From NCBI GenBank assembly GCA_959347315.1, contig OY365813.1, forward strand, positions 21,024,854 through 21,088,853: a stretch of DNA of 64,000 bases, written 5' to 3'. Below, piece after piece: positions 46,007 through 58,122 of the stretch (its first letter is position 1; each line of letters starts with the position of its first letter). This DNA is from Bimastos eiseni. Lineage: Eukaryota; Annelida; Clitellata; Crassiclitellata; Lumbricidae. Position numbers and translations under genes: made by a program. The notes below the pieces were generated by a model, which saw only the letters and a program-made list of their open reading frames with translations, searched no databases and was not told the origin of the DNA.

Positions 46007-48020
46007 ATGAGAGCAATAAAGATTGAGTCGCTTATCTGTATTCAGCCATGGCTATGGGCACATTTTGGTAAAGTATTTCTTTGACTCGGTTACTGCTACG
46101 GGTATATTGACTTTTGGTAAATCATTTTACAAACTGCAAACTGTCATTCAATGAGATGTACCCGCGATAAAATGCACAATTTCTCTCTGCACAAATGAAG
46201 CAGAATTTCAGTCACAAAAAACAATAAAATAAGCTAAGTGGAAATTCGGTGTTTCATTGAAAACCATTCATATGATTGAAAAATCGATTAACATGGATTA
46301 AACCTAATTCTTGTAAATCGTCAAATGAAAATAAATATAAAGAGGTTAGAATGAATTTTAAAATATGATCGACAGAAGGATAACTGAAAACCGTACAATG
46401 ATTTTTTATTGCAGCACTTGTCATAACAGATCAATTAATGAGCAAATCGAAATTTTTGAAATCAGTTAAGATGAATCGTTCTCTTAATTGTCATAGCCAA
46501 CCCAGATATAAATATCGTTCGTGGAAGACCGACATTCTCCAGTTCCAACTGGTGTGACGGAACTGGCAAGAGTTGTGGGCCACAATTGGCGGTGGATGGC
46601 AACTACGATAATCTTTTCAGTCAGTACTCCTGCTTTTCGACAACCCAATTCTCCGAACCACCAAACTGGTGGGCTGTCGACATGGGTCAACTCGTCTGGG
46701 TTGGTCAGGTCATTGTAACTAATCGTGGAGCTGATACTATAAATGGTGAGTCGCTGTTGGCCGATTAGTTTGTCGGTTACTAAAGCAAAAAATTATTAAG
46801 GAAAACCCAGCTACCATTATTCTGTTCTATTTACGGACTTATAAAGCACCTCTAATTATTATTACAAATATCTACATCAGCCACCTACATGTACGTACCT
46901 GGTGAAAATGTTAACGGGACCATGAGCCCTTTAGAGTTTGATTCCTATCCATATTGCTCTCTGCCAAACGTTTGTTGTACTTCACTGTTCTACATAATAT
47001 GCATTGACCCAGCGTTGCGTGTGCTGTCAAGAATGAAACAATGAACAGTGAAGTACATTATTATAATATGCTTAGTTTTGAATTTTTTGATGAATTTTCA
47101 GTGATCAATAAAAATATTTGGCATAGATACGCGACTGGACAACTTCACCGTTGGACTATTGAACGTGACACCCAGCCTGTCAACCATCAGCAGCGACAAC
47201 TACTCCCTCTGCCGAGGTTATCCAGGACATGTCCCATATGGCTTTAATGCCTCCCTCCGATGCGCACCAGACACCGTCCCAGCTAGATACCTGATCATTC
47301 AACAATCAGCAACTGCAACTGAAGATCTTAACTTCTGCGAAGTCGCAGTCTGGCCTAAGCGTACAGGTATGAACATTGCTTATGGTTGCATTATGATCTA
47401 ACCTAATGAACCCTACTAAATATAGTCGATTCGAATTAACTCTTGCTTACTCTGAACTCATAGATTCTAGTCTACCGGCTTTTCGTATGGCTAAACCACG
47501 ACTTTTGATAAGTATAAACTCATCTTTTCTAAAGGATAGGCCTATGCATAAATGGCTGTTTTCAAAATGTATCCACCCAGATGCTCTTAACGATGGACCC
47601 AGCTGTATTATGAATTCATAAGCTCAGTTGCTACTAAGGCACAAACCAGGACGTTCTTTATTATGCAACCCAGCTGATCATCATGCTGCAGACAGCTGCA
47701 GTCGATTGTAGCATCGAGCGAAATCGTAGTCAGATTATAACCCTTTGGAGATGCCCACAATACGTCTTATGTTCTTTTGTATAGTGTCGCAATGGAAACG
47801 TGAATCTGGTGTTCGTTTGGAGAACTACACCAGCTTAACGGCGTCTGTCGTCTATGCAGTGGACTGTATGATCTTCTGCCAAGAAGCAGGATATAAATGC
47901 AATTCCTTCAATCACGATCCCATCAGTAACATCTGTGAGGTAAACAGCCACCCAGTTAGCTTCAACGCATCGGAGAAGGTCGCCAGTTCTACCTGGAACT
48001 TGTGGAACACGTACTTCTGA
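46007..48020 (+). CDS. Lectin 3: secreted FTP (fucolectin-like) and PAN/apple protein
   Basis: Four coding exons, 46007-46067, 46497-46745, 47127-47366 and 47785-48020, join in phase 1 to give 261 residues. Layout as in lectin 2: signal exon MRAIKIESLICIQPWLWAHF; FTP domain (about 25-183) with NIVRGRPTFSSS, QLAVDGNYDNLF, PNWWAVDMGQLVWV, VIVTNRG, RLDNFTVGLLNV and LNFCEVAVWP; PAN/apple-like domain (185-261) with VDCMIFCQEAGYKCNSFNH. An upstream ATG at 46002 is followed at once by TGA, so 46007 is used. Exon 2 is 6 bp shorter than in lectin 2. The differences between the two lie mostly in the first FTP exon (for example SNWCDGTGK against SISCDGSGN), which may affect ligand choice. Its promoter lacks the Tc1 insertion found before lectin 2. 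It converges on chitinase C. Confidence 0.86.
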
Positions 48021-48073
48021 ATCCATTCCTTTCCTCATCAAGTCCGTGGGGTCGGTTAACTTTGGCCCATGTG

Positions 48074-48150
48074 CAGGCCCGCCGAGAGGGGGCAGGGGGG
48101 CAACTGCCCAGGGGCCCGGCGAGTTTTAGGGGCCCGGCCCGGGCCCGCAA
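48074..48150. mobile_element. GC-rich hAT-like transposon end, opposite orientation
   Basis: Begins caggcccgccgagagggggc and continues with a gggggcaactgcccaggggc stretch. Related to 45593-45667. It extends rightwards; similarity to the lectin 2 flank resumes near 48400. The right end is not resolved. Confidence 0.55.
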
Positions 48151-48400
48151 TCAACTTTTGAAAATATTATAATCAGCTATAAAAAGTGTATTATTTATGC
48201 CTTTTTAAAATATAACTGAACTGAACTTAATTATAATCAGATTAAACTTCAAGCATCTGAATATTGTCGTACTTATTTACCATTTTATCATTTTTATGTT
48301 GTATTATCACTATTATGTATATTGTATAATACTACGCTCATGCAATTCCGTCTTAGTACTTTCTTCTGGGGGGGGGTTCTGTGTCTGTCTGTCGTACATG

Positions 48401-49642
48401 TATCCATAGATCGTACGCCCTAATTGTGATTGTAATAACGATCGCAGATTAATAATTATGCCACACTTACATGTAGTCAACCCAAATAAACATTTCTGTG
48501 CCGAATACACTTGAGGTTTTAGTCTTGACAGAAGAGAAAAAAGAAATGCCAGGAAATTTATATCGCACACCTAGACATTAGAGACGGAGACGGGCAGAGA
48601 CCGAGATATGGAGAGTGAGAGAGAAAGAGCGATATGGAACTTAATAAGCTGGGCTACAATTCTACAATACGAATAATATGCTTTCTAGCTTCTGCACAGT
48701 TGTCATAAATTTCATTTCAATCTCTGCTTTTAAGGAAGGACGTTAATTCAACATTTATGTGATTTGCCTCTGGTTAAAAAAATAAAAAATAAACGGGCAC
48801 AAAAGAAAACGGCCATGATTGCTGGTTCCTCGTAATAGAAATTAATATTGCCAGTCATAAGAACTTTTAACAGGCAGCTTTGTCACACAATGGGTGGCTG
48901 GTTCAAAATCGGGTAAGGCGTTTCTGAACGGTTTACCCTACTATAGAAGCGCTCTAGAAATGCTTAGATACAATACCATATAAAAAACCAAACGCAGAAA
49001 TGTGTATCAACATTCTGTTCTAGTCGATCGGATAGAGAAAGCTGTTATATAACTCTGCAAGTTGGTGGGATGGTGAGGGATATAGCCAGTCACCCACTAC
49101 CTATCCCAAGAAAAGTGAGTTGCTAGTGATTCATTTCTAAGCCCGACTCTATATAATTTTTTCCTCCTTTTCCTGTAGAATTCCATTGCGATGTGTTGTC
49201 CTCTTCCTCCTCTTCCTCGTTTACTTCGCATTCTTCTGTACATTTTTCTTCTTATGATGATTTTTCTTCGCATTCTGCTTTTTATCTCAGAGCAAGTGAG
49301 AAATAGAGAAGAAGAGAAGGGAATGATGTGAGGACAAAGTATTAAGCCCTGGGCTTAAGAGCCCAAACTAGAATCAGTGGATACTGTACAGTGCTCACAA
49401 CAGTTAACTTATTGAAGATACTAAGAATATCACACTTTGTGTTTGATCCACGAAATTCGAATTGAGTCTGTTTCAATATATTCGTTCGATTGATTTGCAT
49501 TGTTCGTTATTGACCAGTTGTTAACAAGGGACAACATTGGTTCTAAGTCCACCAAATGTGTGGCGGGGATAAGTTTACGTGTTAACACTATGGGGCAAAG
49601 AAAAGAAGGACGCATGTTCAATACCCGCGTTCTAGAAGGATG
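48401..49642. other. Convergent spacer between lectin 3 and chitinase C
   Basis: No gene is supported. The first half aligns with 28540-29060 after lectin 2. Pyrimidine-rich text at 49160-49280 shows no family. Confidence 0.4.
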
Positions 49643-49650
49643 ACTAAACC

Positions 49651-50514
49651 CAGAGTTGCATGGTCTCGAGACAGTGTCTCGGTCTCGAGACGTCTTGAGA
49701 CAGTCTTTCAGTGTCTCGGTCTCGGAAGCCTTCGGTCTCTGTCTCGCCATAGTGTTTCGAATTTTTAGAAACTATCTTGAAGTGAAAGTCTTGTTCTGTC
49801 TCGAACAAGCGGTCTCGAATAGTTTCGCGTTAACTGTCTTAAAATCTTGCGCTAGAAACTGAAACCGGAATAAGCGAGAAACGGTAATTCTGGTCAACGC
49901 ACGAGTCACATGATACGTCTTCAATTATCTTAAAGTGTAAAAATGTTTGAGAGAGAACCTGTAATTGTGAAGTTTTCGTTTACGCAATTTGAAGTTATTG
50001 ACAAAACAATAGCTATGACGTGCCGTTTGTCATTGATGAAAAACCACCATAACTGAAACGATCCGAACAACATCGAGTTTCTTAGGGTGGGTAAGGATAT
50101 GCGCAAATTTATAATTTCGTTTGGTATTTGGCATCGAGTTTGCTTGTTTAAATCCGTCTAGAATATTTCAGACGTGTCTAAAAAAGCCTCTTTATACTAT
50201 ACAGCTGATAGGCCGAAGAAGAGATATCGAAAAGATAAAACGCGGCAATATAAATACTGTTGTCGGGAATTGGTACTATGCATTATAAGTTTCAAATTTA
50301 ATTTATAAATGAACATAATTCCCGAAAACTGATATATTAGTATTTTACAGCCTTTTATATCTTTGTCTTCTACTGTCTCGTAGGTCTACTGTCTCGTACT
50401 GAATTGAACCTAGTGTCTCGGTTTCGCTCTTAGTACCTCACTGTCTCGGTCTCAACACCTCACTGTCTCGGTCTCATCTTGGTCTTGAGGTTTCAAGTCT
50501 TGCATACAACACTG
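49651..50514. mobile_element. Non-autonomous hAT-like element with GTCTCG subterminal repeats (864 bp)
   Basis: Ends cagagttgcatg and, reverse-complemented, cagtgttgtatgcaagact. A perfect 8-bp target duplication actaaacc lies at 49643-49650 and 50515-50522. Dense gtctcggtctcgagac words fill the first 180 bp and return at 50385-50480. No intact transposase is seen. Confidence 0.85.
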
Positions 50515-50522
50515 ACTAAACC

Positions 50523-51071
50523 TTCCATTCGCTTTGTAAAGTTAGAAAAAACAGCAGTGGGATATATAGGCCTGTACAATATGTACATTACACCCGTGTA
50601 AGCTACCATATAGTTCAATTCGACTCCTGTTGAACTTGCTATTATCTGTTACTACTATATCATGTAATCATACTGCGATCTGTCAGTTTAGATTGCATAG
50701 ACTAAACGAATATGTATTATTAAATGTTCACTTTAGCTCTCGTAAAAGTGTGCATCATTTTTGAGTCGAGAGTTAAAAATGCTAAAATAAACTGAGATAG
50801 CTTTTAAAAAATTATCACTATATTACGACAGAAGTAAACTATATATATATATATATATATGAATACAAATGCAAATGTTACAAGAAAAAGTATCAATTTG
50901 AAATGTTAAAACAAATCAATAAATCACAGAAAAAAATCAATTTCAAATATTAAAATTACAAGCTAATTTATACAAGCATACGTCTACAACACTCTGATCA
51001 AATTAAGTTTGACGGTTTTCTTATTGCGTTCGTAGTGTGTTCCTACGACACCATTTACACACCGGTTATTA
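50523..51071. other. 3' flank of chitinase C
   Basis: No gene is seen. It contains a (TA)n tract at 50839-50860. The right part (51060-51180) is conserved with 29355-29490 downstream of chitinase B. Confidence 0.5.
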
Positions 51072-51077
51072 TTTATT
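51072..51077 (-). promoter_or_regulatory. Polyadenylation signal of chitinase C
   Basis: AATAAA on the minus strand about 125 bp after the stop, at the same place in the conserved block as in chitinase B. Confidence 0.5.
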
Positions 51078-51200
51078 TTTGAAACAACACGAGGACAGAG
51101 TTGTTCGTGAAAAACGCTCAGATCGGTGTCCTTTCGAAAACAGCGAAGCAGTTTCGGCGAATTGTTCAACTTCCGACAGGCCAATACGTCAGAGGCCAAA

Positions 51201-54200
51201 TCATTCGAGTTCACATTCCTCTCTCCTTTCATCGCTCAGGTTGTACGGCCAGTTGCAATTTTTGGTAACTTCGTCGTAGTACAATCCTGTAGCGCACTCT
51301 ATCACTGTTGCGTCTCCATTAGAGCACACGATGAAGGACGAACAATCACCCGGATTGACGTAATTTCCGTTTGGCTGTCCAACACAACTGAAGGCTGCAA
51401 AGAATGGTAGCAATTCGTATGCAATGACGAGCGCATCATGCACGCTGTTGCAAATAAGTTAAAAGACAAAAGAGAGTAAAATTCTTCTTCTGTGTTCTTA
51501 GTACAGCGTAACCTTCTAATGAAGCAAGCGCACTCGTTGCTGGGCCACCTACTCATCTTAATGCATGTTGGTCTTTATTCAAAGTAATGCTTAAATCTTC
51601 GAAACTTTATCTGCGCCCACAAAAGTCACTGAGAGCGACCAGCTTATCCACTGACGCGAAGCTGTACCAAATCAAGTCCGCAATAGATTCGGTTTCTTTG
51701 TCGTGAGTGGAAGTTGCAAAGGAGAGTGCACAAGGAGGAGTAGTACATTTAGAGGCGAGATAAGGAGGACGAGCAAATTAGCGGTGATCTTTTGGAAATC
51801 CGTTTCAAAGAGCTAATGCATCAAAGGCTAGGTTGCCGTTGCAGCCCTTCAGAAATGATGAGCTTGGAGATCGTGATAGAGAAAGATACGACGATTAGCG
51901 AGTGAACCCGGGTGGTTGGATGGTATATATAACTGACGCATGTATCCAACCGACATCATCCATTCTACCAGCGTCAGTATGGATCCTATACCTGTCTTCG
52001 CTCTTCCTCCACTCCGCTTTCAATGATCGTTCTTAAGATTGAATCACCTCTCAGGATATGACCGACCATTTTCTCTGTCAGTCATAACTATGGATATCAT
52101 AGCTCGATCTTCCATATATATTTTCATCACGGTGTTACTAAAAAATATTTATGGATGATAGACGATCATCTAGGACTCTGAACATCCATGACATCTGTCA
52201 GCTGTCGACGGGAATTAGTTGGTCGGTTCCACGCCTGTGCGTGGGGCCACCACTGGCGACTCTATCAGCTTACTGTGTACTGTTTTTCTAACTGATATAC
52301 ATGTATTATATTAGTTCTTAATTATATCTAACATCATATTAACCATATCTCCGCTTCTGAGTAGATTCTTGAAGAGACGTTATGTCAAGTTTCATTGATT
52401 ACAGATATTAGCATATATTGTATTGTGTTGTATTTTCGTTTGTTTACCTAACTTGTTGTCAAAAAGCAGCAATTTACAATAGATAGCACACGCAAGATAT
52501 GGCGGTATTAGGCTGCAATAATCTTAAGGTCAGGGTTAGACAGGGTTAGCTGTGTAGATACATGCGCATAATATACATACCTTCGTTTATTGGCCCCCGT
52601 GCAATCATACAAAGTTATTGCTTAACTCAAATTGGATGCAAATCAGTTTCAGTTAGTACCATTTTAAAGTTTCTTACGTTCAAGAGTAGTCTTCGTCCCA
52701 TCAGCTGTAGAAGGAAGGGTTGTCTGAGAGATAGTTGGAGGAGCAGTTGGGGCGGCCGTTGGAGGAGCAGTTGGAGGAGCAGTTGGAGGAGCAGTAGGAG
52801 GAGCAGTTGAAGGAGTAGTGGGAGCGGCCGTTGGAGGCGCTGTTGGAGCAGCAGTCGATGGAGTGGTTGTGGGAACTGCAGTTGTCTTGGTAGTGGGAAC
52901 CCTGTAACAAAAATCATGCAATTCACTCCATGCACTTCCTGCCATCCAATGCTTCATCGTTTCGTGCAGTGCGACACGAAGTTAGGAAACTTCCAATAGT
53001 GTGTAAACAGCCTCGCAATGAGATTTCAGAACAAGTGATCAAATGTCTATTGTTCTTATGGCGCTTCTCCAATAGAATCATTCATTCCCGAGCAACGACG
53101 ACCGTAATCGTAAATCGTTATCTTGAAACTTCTACCGCGACTAGATAAATATGCCTTGTGTCAGCAATTTTCGCCAGGAGCACAAAGACTAGCCTATTAT
53201 ATTTATATATATATGAAATTTTTTTCGAGTCACCCATTATTCAGTGGCTATAGGAGGAAATCTTCAACACCGATATTAAATTTGAGATAATTGACCTCCT
53301 GTTGTGAGGCGGTGGAGTAACTGCATGTTCTGTGCCTCGCAGCCAAAGGGTCGCAGGTTCGAATCAACCACAGGTCACTGCGTAGCGACCTTGAACAAGT
53401 TGCTCACTTGTATTATTGTCTGTGAGGAAGGCAACGGGAAACTAGCTCACTCATCTCAACCACGAGTGGCATAAAAATAATGGACCTGCCTTAGGGCAGA
53501 GAATATCTCGTCATAATAAATACATTAACTCAACCAAACAGGCAAGTTCCATGAGGTGGTCGCAAATAATTCTCGGTTATAATTACGGTGTAGCGGGTGA
53601 TGCCAGAAGGCGGTCGTTCGCGGCGGAGATGAGTGGATAGGGTCCAGCATTGCATCCGAGGCTTCCGCTGAAGTCGTCAAGATCGACGTTCCACACCATC
53701 CAACCAGAGTATGCGTTTGTCTTGATGTAGTCAACCTGATCGAACAGAAAGATGGATGTCAATTCCAGCCAATATAAGATACCTATGTGCGGCTGCAGTG
53801 TGTCAACACCGATTAAACATGGCCTCATAGTTATAGCCCCAAGACCGTTAGGTCCTATGTAATAAGCTTGAAGTTGCTCACTATAAATTTTATGTGATGA
53901 ATGAATCGACAATCGTCAGCCAAACATAGGCCTCATTTCAATTATCGATGTCTGCCGTTTGTACCATCCGAGCAGTTCCACCGATGTTAGTAACATATCA
54001 CGTCGTTTTTCCAGACAAGTGAAATTGCAGAAATCTTTGTATAGCTCGGCCTAAGTGTGGTCTGAAACTAAAAACGGCGCAGCATTAGGAAGTTGATACT
54101 ACATTCAGTTTGCTCCGTCATCTCTCTGCATACCTTGACGACGTACGTGCATCACTAGAAATGACTGGGAATAAGCGCATCTCGCTGCTAAAGTGTCTAC

Positions 54201-57200
54201 ATCATACTCATCTATTTGATTTTAGAACTATCTCTCTTAACTGATATCCTCGCTAGACTCATCTCATTCAACGAGCAGCTTCTGTGAAATTCTGAAACTG
54301 CTCCTTAGTGTATGCTGCACCAGCTCTTTGGAACGGACTCCCAACAGAGCTCCATCAGATTGTTTATCCTCCTTATCTTCTCCTCCATGTGCGCTATCCT
54401 CTGCTACTTCCATTTACCCTCTATAGCCGGCATTTTACTTCCTTAAATCAACCGGGCATCTCTAAAGTGACATCATGATGATGGCGCCGTAGAAGTAATC
54501 CGGTTTGATTCGATTTAATAGATTAGATTGAATTAGAATAGATTACTTGCCTTGATCTGCAGACTCTCTTCATCGTCGTATCCAATCCACTGATCTCCTT
54601 TGTGTGCATAAGGTGCTTTGTGTTCCTCGGACCAGACTCTAATCGCTCCATCATTAAGCACCTGGCAGACCTGGTGACGAGAATAACAATTCTAGCAAAT
54701 GATGACAATGCAAATTAAAGACAATTGCTCTAATGTACACTACTCCAAAACCGATAACATTGTATAATTATTTAGGAAGAAACATAACGAAATACTGCCA
54801 ACAAGAAAAACAGTAAAGGCATCACTGATAAGAAACCAGACTACTTCATACCTCGTAGTACGATAGGAATCCGGCTTCTCTGGTGAAGGTTCCGTTCTTG
54901 CATGGACCAACTATTGCAGCACCAAGACCGTTCTGAGCAGCGTCCGCTAGAGTGAAACAGCGACCGAATGTAGCGATTCCCAATACCAGCTTCTCCTTAG
55001 GCGCACCCATTTGAACCCAGTATCTAGCTGCCCAGTCCTAAAAATAAAAACATTCATGATAAATTGCAGAGTTTCGAATGAATCGCGTTTATAATGTCGA
55101 GAGTTTAGCAGCGACTATAGTCGAACAATTTTGCATGGTCAGGTCGGGATAGTTTCCACAGCGAGTCTAGACGCAATGTCAGACAGGTTCACAGTCAAAG
55201 GGACAACTTGGGACAAGGTTTAGAATTTGAACTGTAGAAGAGCTGACCAGAAAAAAACAACATTATTTTCAGCGTGGAGTTTCTAGATTTGTCAAAAAGC
55301 CTGTTTGCCATGAGCATTTTTACATTAGTATTTGTGAATGGTTAACAATAACAAGTGAATTCTGATGTATCATATTGCATAACTTTTTGTAACTCGTTAG
55401 AGTAAAGCTTTACTCTAACGAGTTACAAAAAGTTATGCAATGATATGAGTCATAGGTCTAGAGATACTTGATTTTGGAATTAATCTCAACGATTTTATTT
55501 TGCCACAATCGGTGTCTTGTGCGGTTAAATAGACCAGATTATTAGAAGTTATAAATAACAATTAACAAACCATATTGCGTGTGCTTCTGTCAGCGCCCTC
55601 GTATTCTTCTCCAAACTCGTCCGCTCGCGGGTAAAGAGGAGCATTCATTCCAGTTCTGTCATCCCAGGCACCGTTAAAATCGTATGTCATGATATTCATG
55701 AAGTCCAAGTAACTGCAAAGAACGATTCAAGTGCAAGATTAATTTAGTGTTAGCTCGCACGAATGCTAAATTTTGGCACGCCTTGAATACACACTTAAAC
55801 CCTGCCTGTGATATCGATTTGCAGGTATACAGCTTGTTTAACAGACGAGAGGGAACTCAAAGTTACAGGGAACCCGATGCAGTGCACCTAAAAAATGTTA
55901 AGTCATTCAAATCAACATCCAAGAAGAGTTATAAGACACGGCACGAAAAAAATGAGACTATAAATGCCAGAACAAGACTGTCATTTTTATGAATATCTGA
56001 TGGCAGCAGAATTCTTCTGTGAATGGCGCTGCTTACTAAGAAATAATCGGTATTTCATAGCCGTTGTCAATGGTGGATTTTCCGGCTCCAACTGCGGCAG
56101 TCAGAAGCAGGGGAGTTTTTCCAGACGAAGCAGCCTCCTTGTTTATAGCAGCGCGAAATTCCTACAATGAAACAATGACCTTAAAGCGTTAAGTGTGCAA
56201 CATCATCATCATTATCATCATCACCATCACCATAATCATCACCGTCATAATAATAATAACAATAATAAAATAACTAATAATAATAATCATAAATATGTTT
56301 TCACAATTATTATCATTAGTGTTATTATTATTAATTTTAGTAGTAGTAGTAGTATTTATTATCATTATAAACATCGTCAGCAGCCACAGCATCATTATCA
56401 TCGCTATGATCATCATCATTATTAACATCATCATTGTAATTACAATCGTCATCATCATTTTCATCATTAATCATGGATTTCTAAAGTGCTTATTGACTTA
56501 TTCATGTGAAATATTACGGTTGACACAATTTGCGAATCATGCAAAGAATTGTGTATTAATTTCTTGTGGAATCCTGGTACAGCAAACAGCGCAACAATAA
56601 TAGACTCTGGAAACTCATCATCAAGGCACTTTAAAATTCATCCACGCATATAACCATCCACATTAATACATCATAATAGGCTTTCTATGACAGATCGCCC
56701 GCCTTCGTGTATGGTATTGGTCAACATCTCGATAAAGAAACAACGGGTAAACTTAAAAAATTTATATAGGGTCAATTTAATCTATAAATGACATTTATCG
56801 TTACCTCGAGCAGAGAAGTGAAATGGTATTTGTCAATTGCGGGACTTCCTCTTGATCCTGGATACTCGAAATCGATATCGACTCCGTCGAATTCACGTTC
56901 TCTGCAGAAAGTGATAGAGGAATCGATGAAAGATGACCTGTTCTCCGGTGTGGCCAGCATGAGGACTGCTTGCTCCATTCCGAAGTTCCATCCACCAACG
57001 GCTATCGACACCTTGAGATCTGGTTGCTTTTGTTTCAGGGCAATGGTCTGGTCATACCTGCAAATAATAAGTTCAAAATTTGACTTCATCGACCTTGTCA
57101 TAATATTAATTGGTTGTGTTCTGGAATGCTAAGTATATCAGTAACAATAAGTCTTCTTTAAAGACTAGTCAGCTAAATACGTTTATATTTTGGTGTACAT

Positions 57201-58078
57201 AAAATGAACGTCTAGCTATCACAGTTTTCAACGAATTTGTTGCAAATTTAAAAGTTTCTTATGGGTTATTATTCTTAAAATAATGGCAGGAAAAGATTTA
57301 TATCTAAATGTTTTATTGCAGATAAAAGAATATCAGAAATAAAATGTAATAATTGCTTAGTTTTTATCGTTAACTGTACATGTGCGCAAGTCTAATAATG
57401 ACGTTGATGGGTATAATAAATCATTGGAAACAATAAATAGAATTAATAATAATTATCAGACTCCATATTCCTCTTCATTACAGCGTCCAACATTTATATA
57501 ACGCCTTTCCACTCTTTGATATAATTATGCCAAGTTTTTATTGCTTTATTGAGTAGCGTAATGTATACGTACAGTCCTCCTGGAATGTCGTCGTTCCACT
57601 CGTAAGGCATGATTCTGTTGCTGGTGTCAAGAACAGCGAAAGCAAACATGAGATGGGTGCAGAGAGTGGGATCAGTTTGATTTGGGAAGAACTTGCCGGG
57701 CACTGGACGATACTGGGCCCAATTGGTCACGTAGCACACTCTCCGGTACTCGGCTGTAACAACACAATCGCAGAATTTTGTGATTCTTCAAACTTACTGA
57801 AAATATTGAAGTTTATTGTAAATATATCAAATGGTGGACTTGAAAGCTGTTCTTTCGTCTTGATTGGAAATGATATTGGAACTATTAGGAATCAGAATAT
57901 TGATTGGTGTTTATTTATCCTAGCGACAATTTTAGCTTCACAAAATAGCAGATGTTTTATACAGTTAATTTCGTATATATTGAGACAAGACAAAACATGA
58001 TATGATGTAATTTTGCCGTACATTATCATTATCTTATAAATTGTCTTTATTATCATTATTATTATTATTATTATTAAA

Positions 58079-58122
<44 letters not shown>

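Noticed and set aside
45593..48150. Lectin 3 carried between two hAT-like ends as one large transposon
   Set aside because: The two ends face away from each other, so they are ends of two separate elements on either side of the gene.
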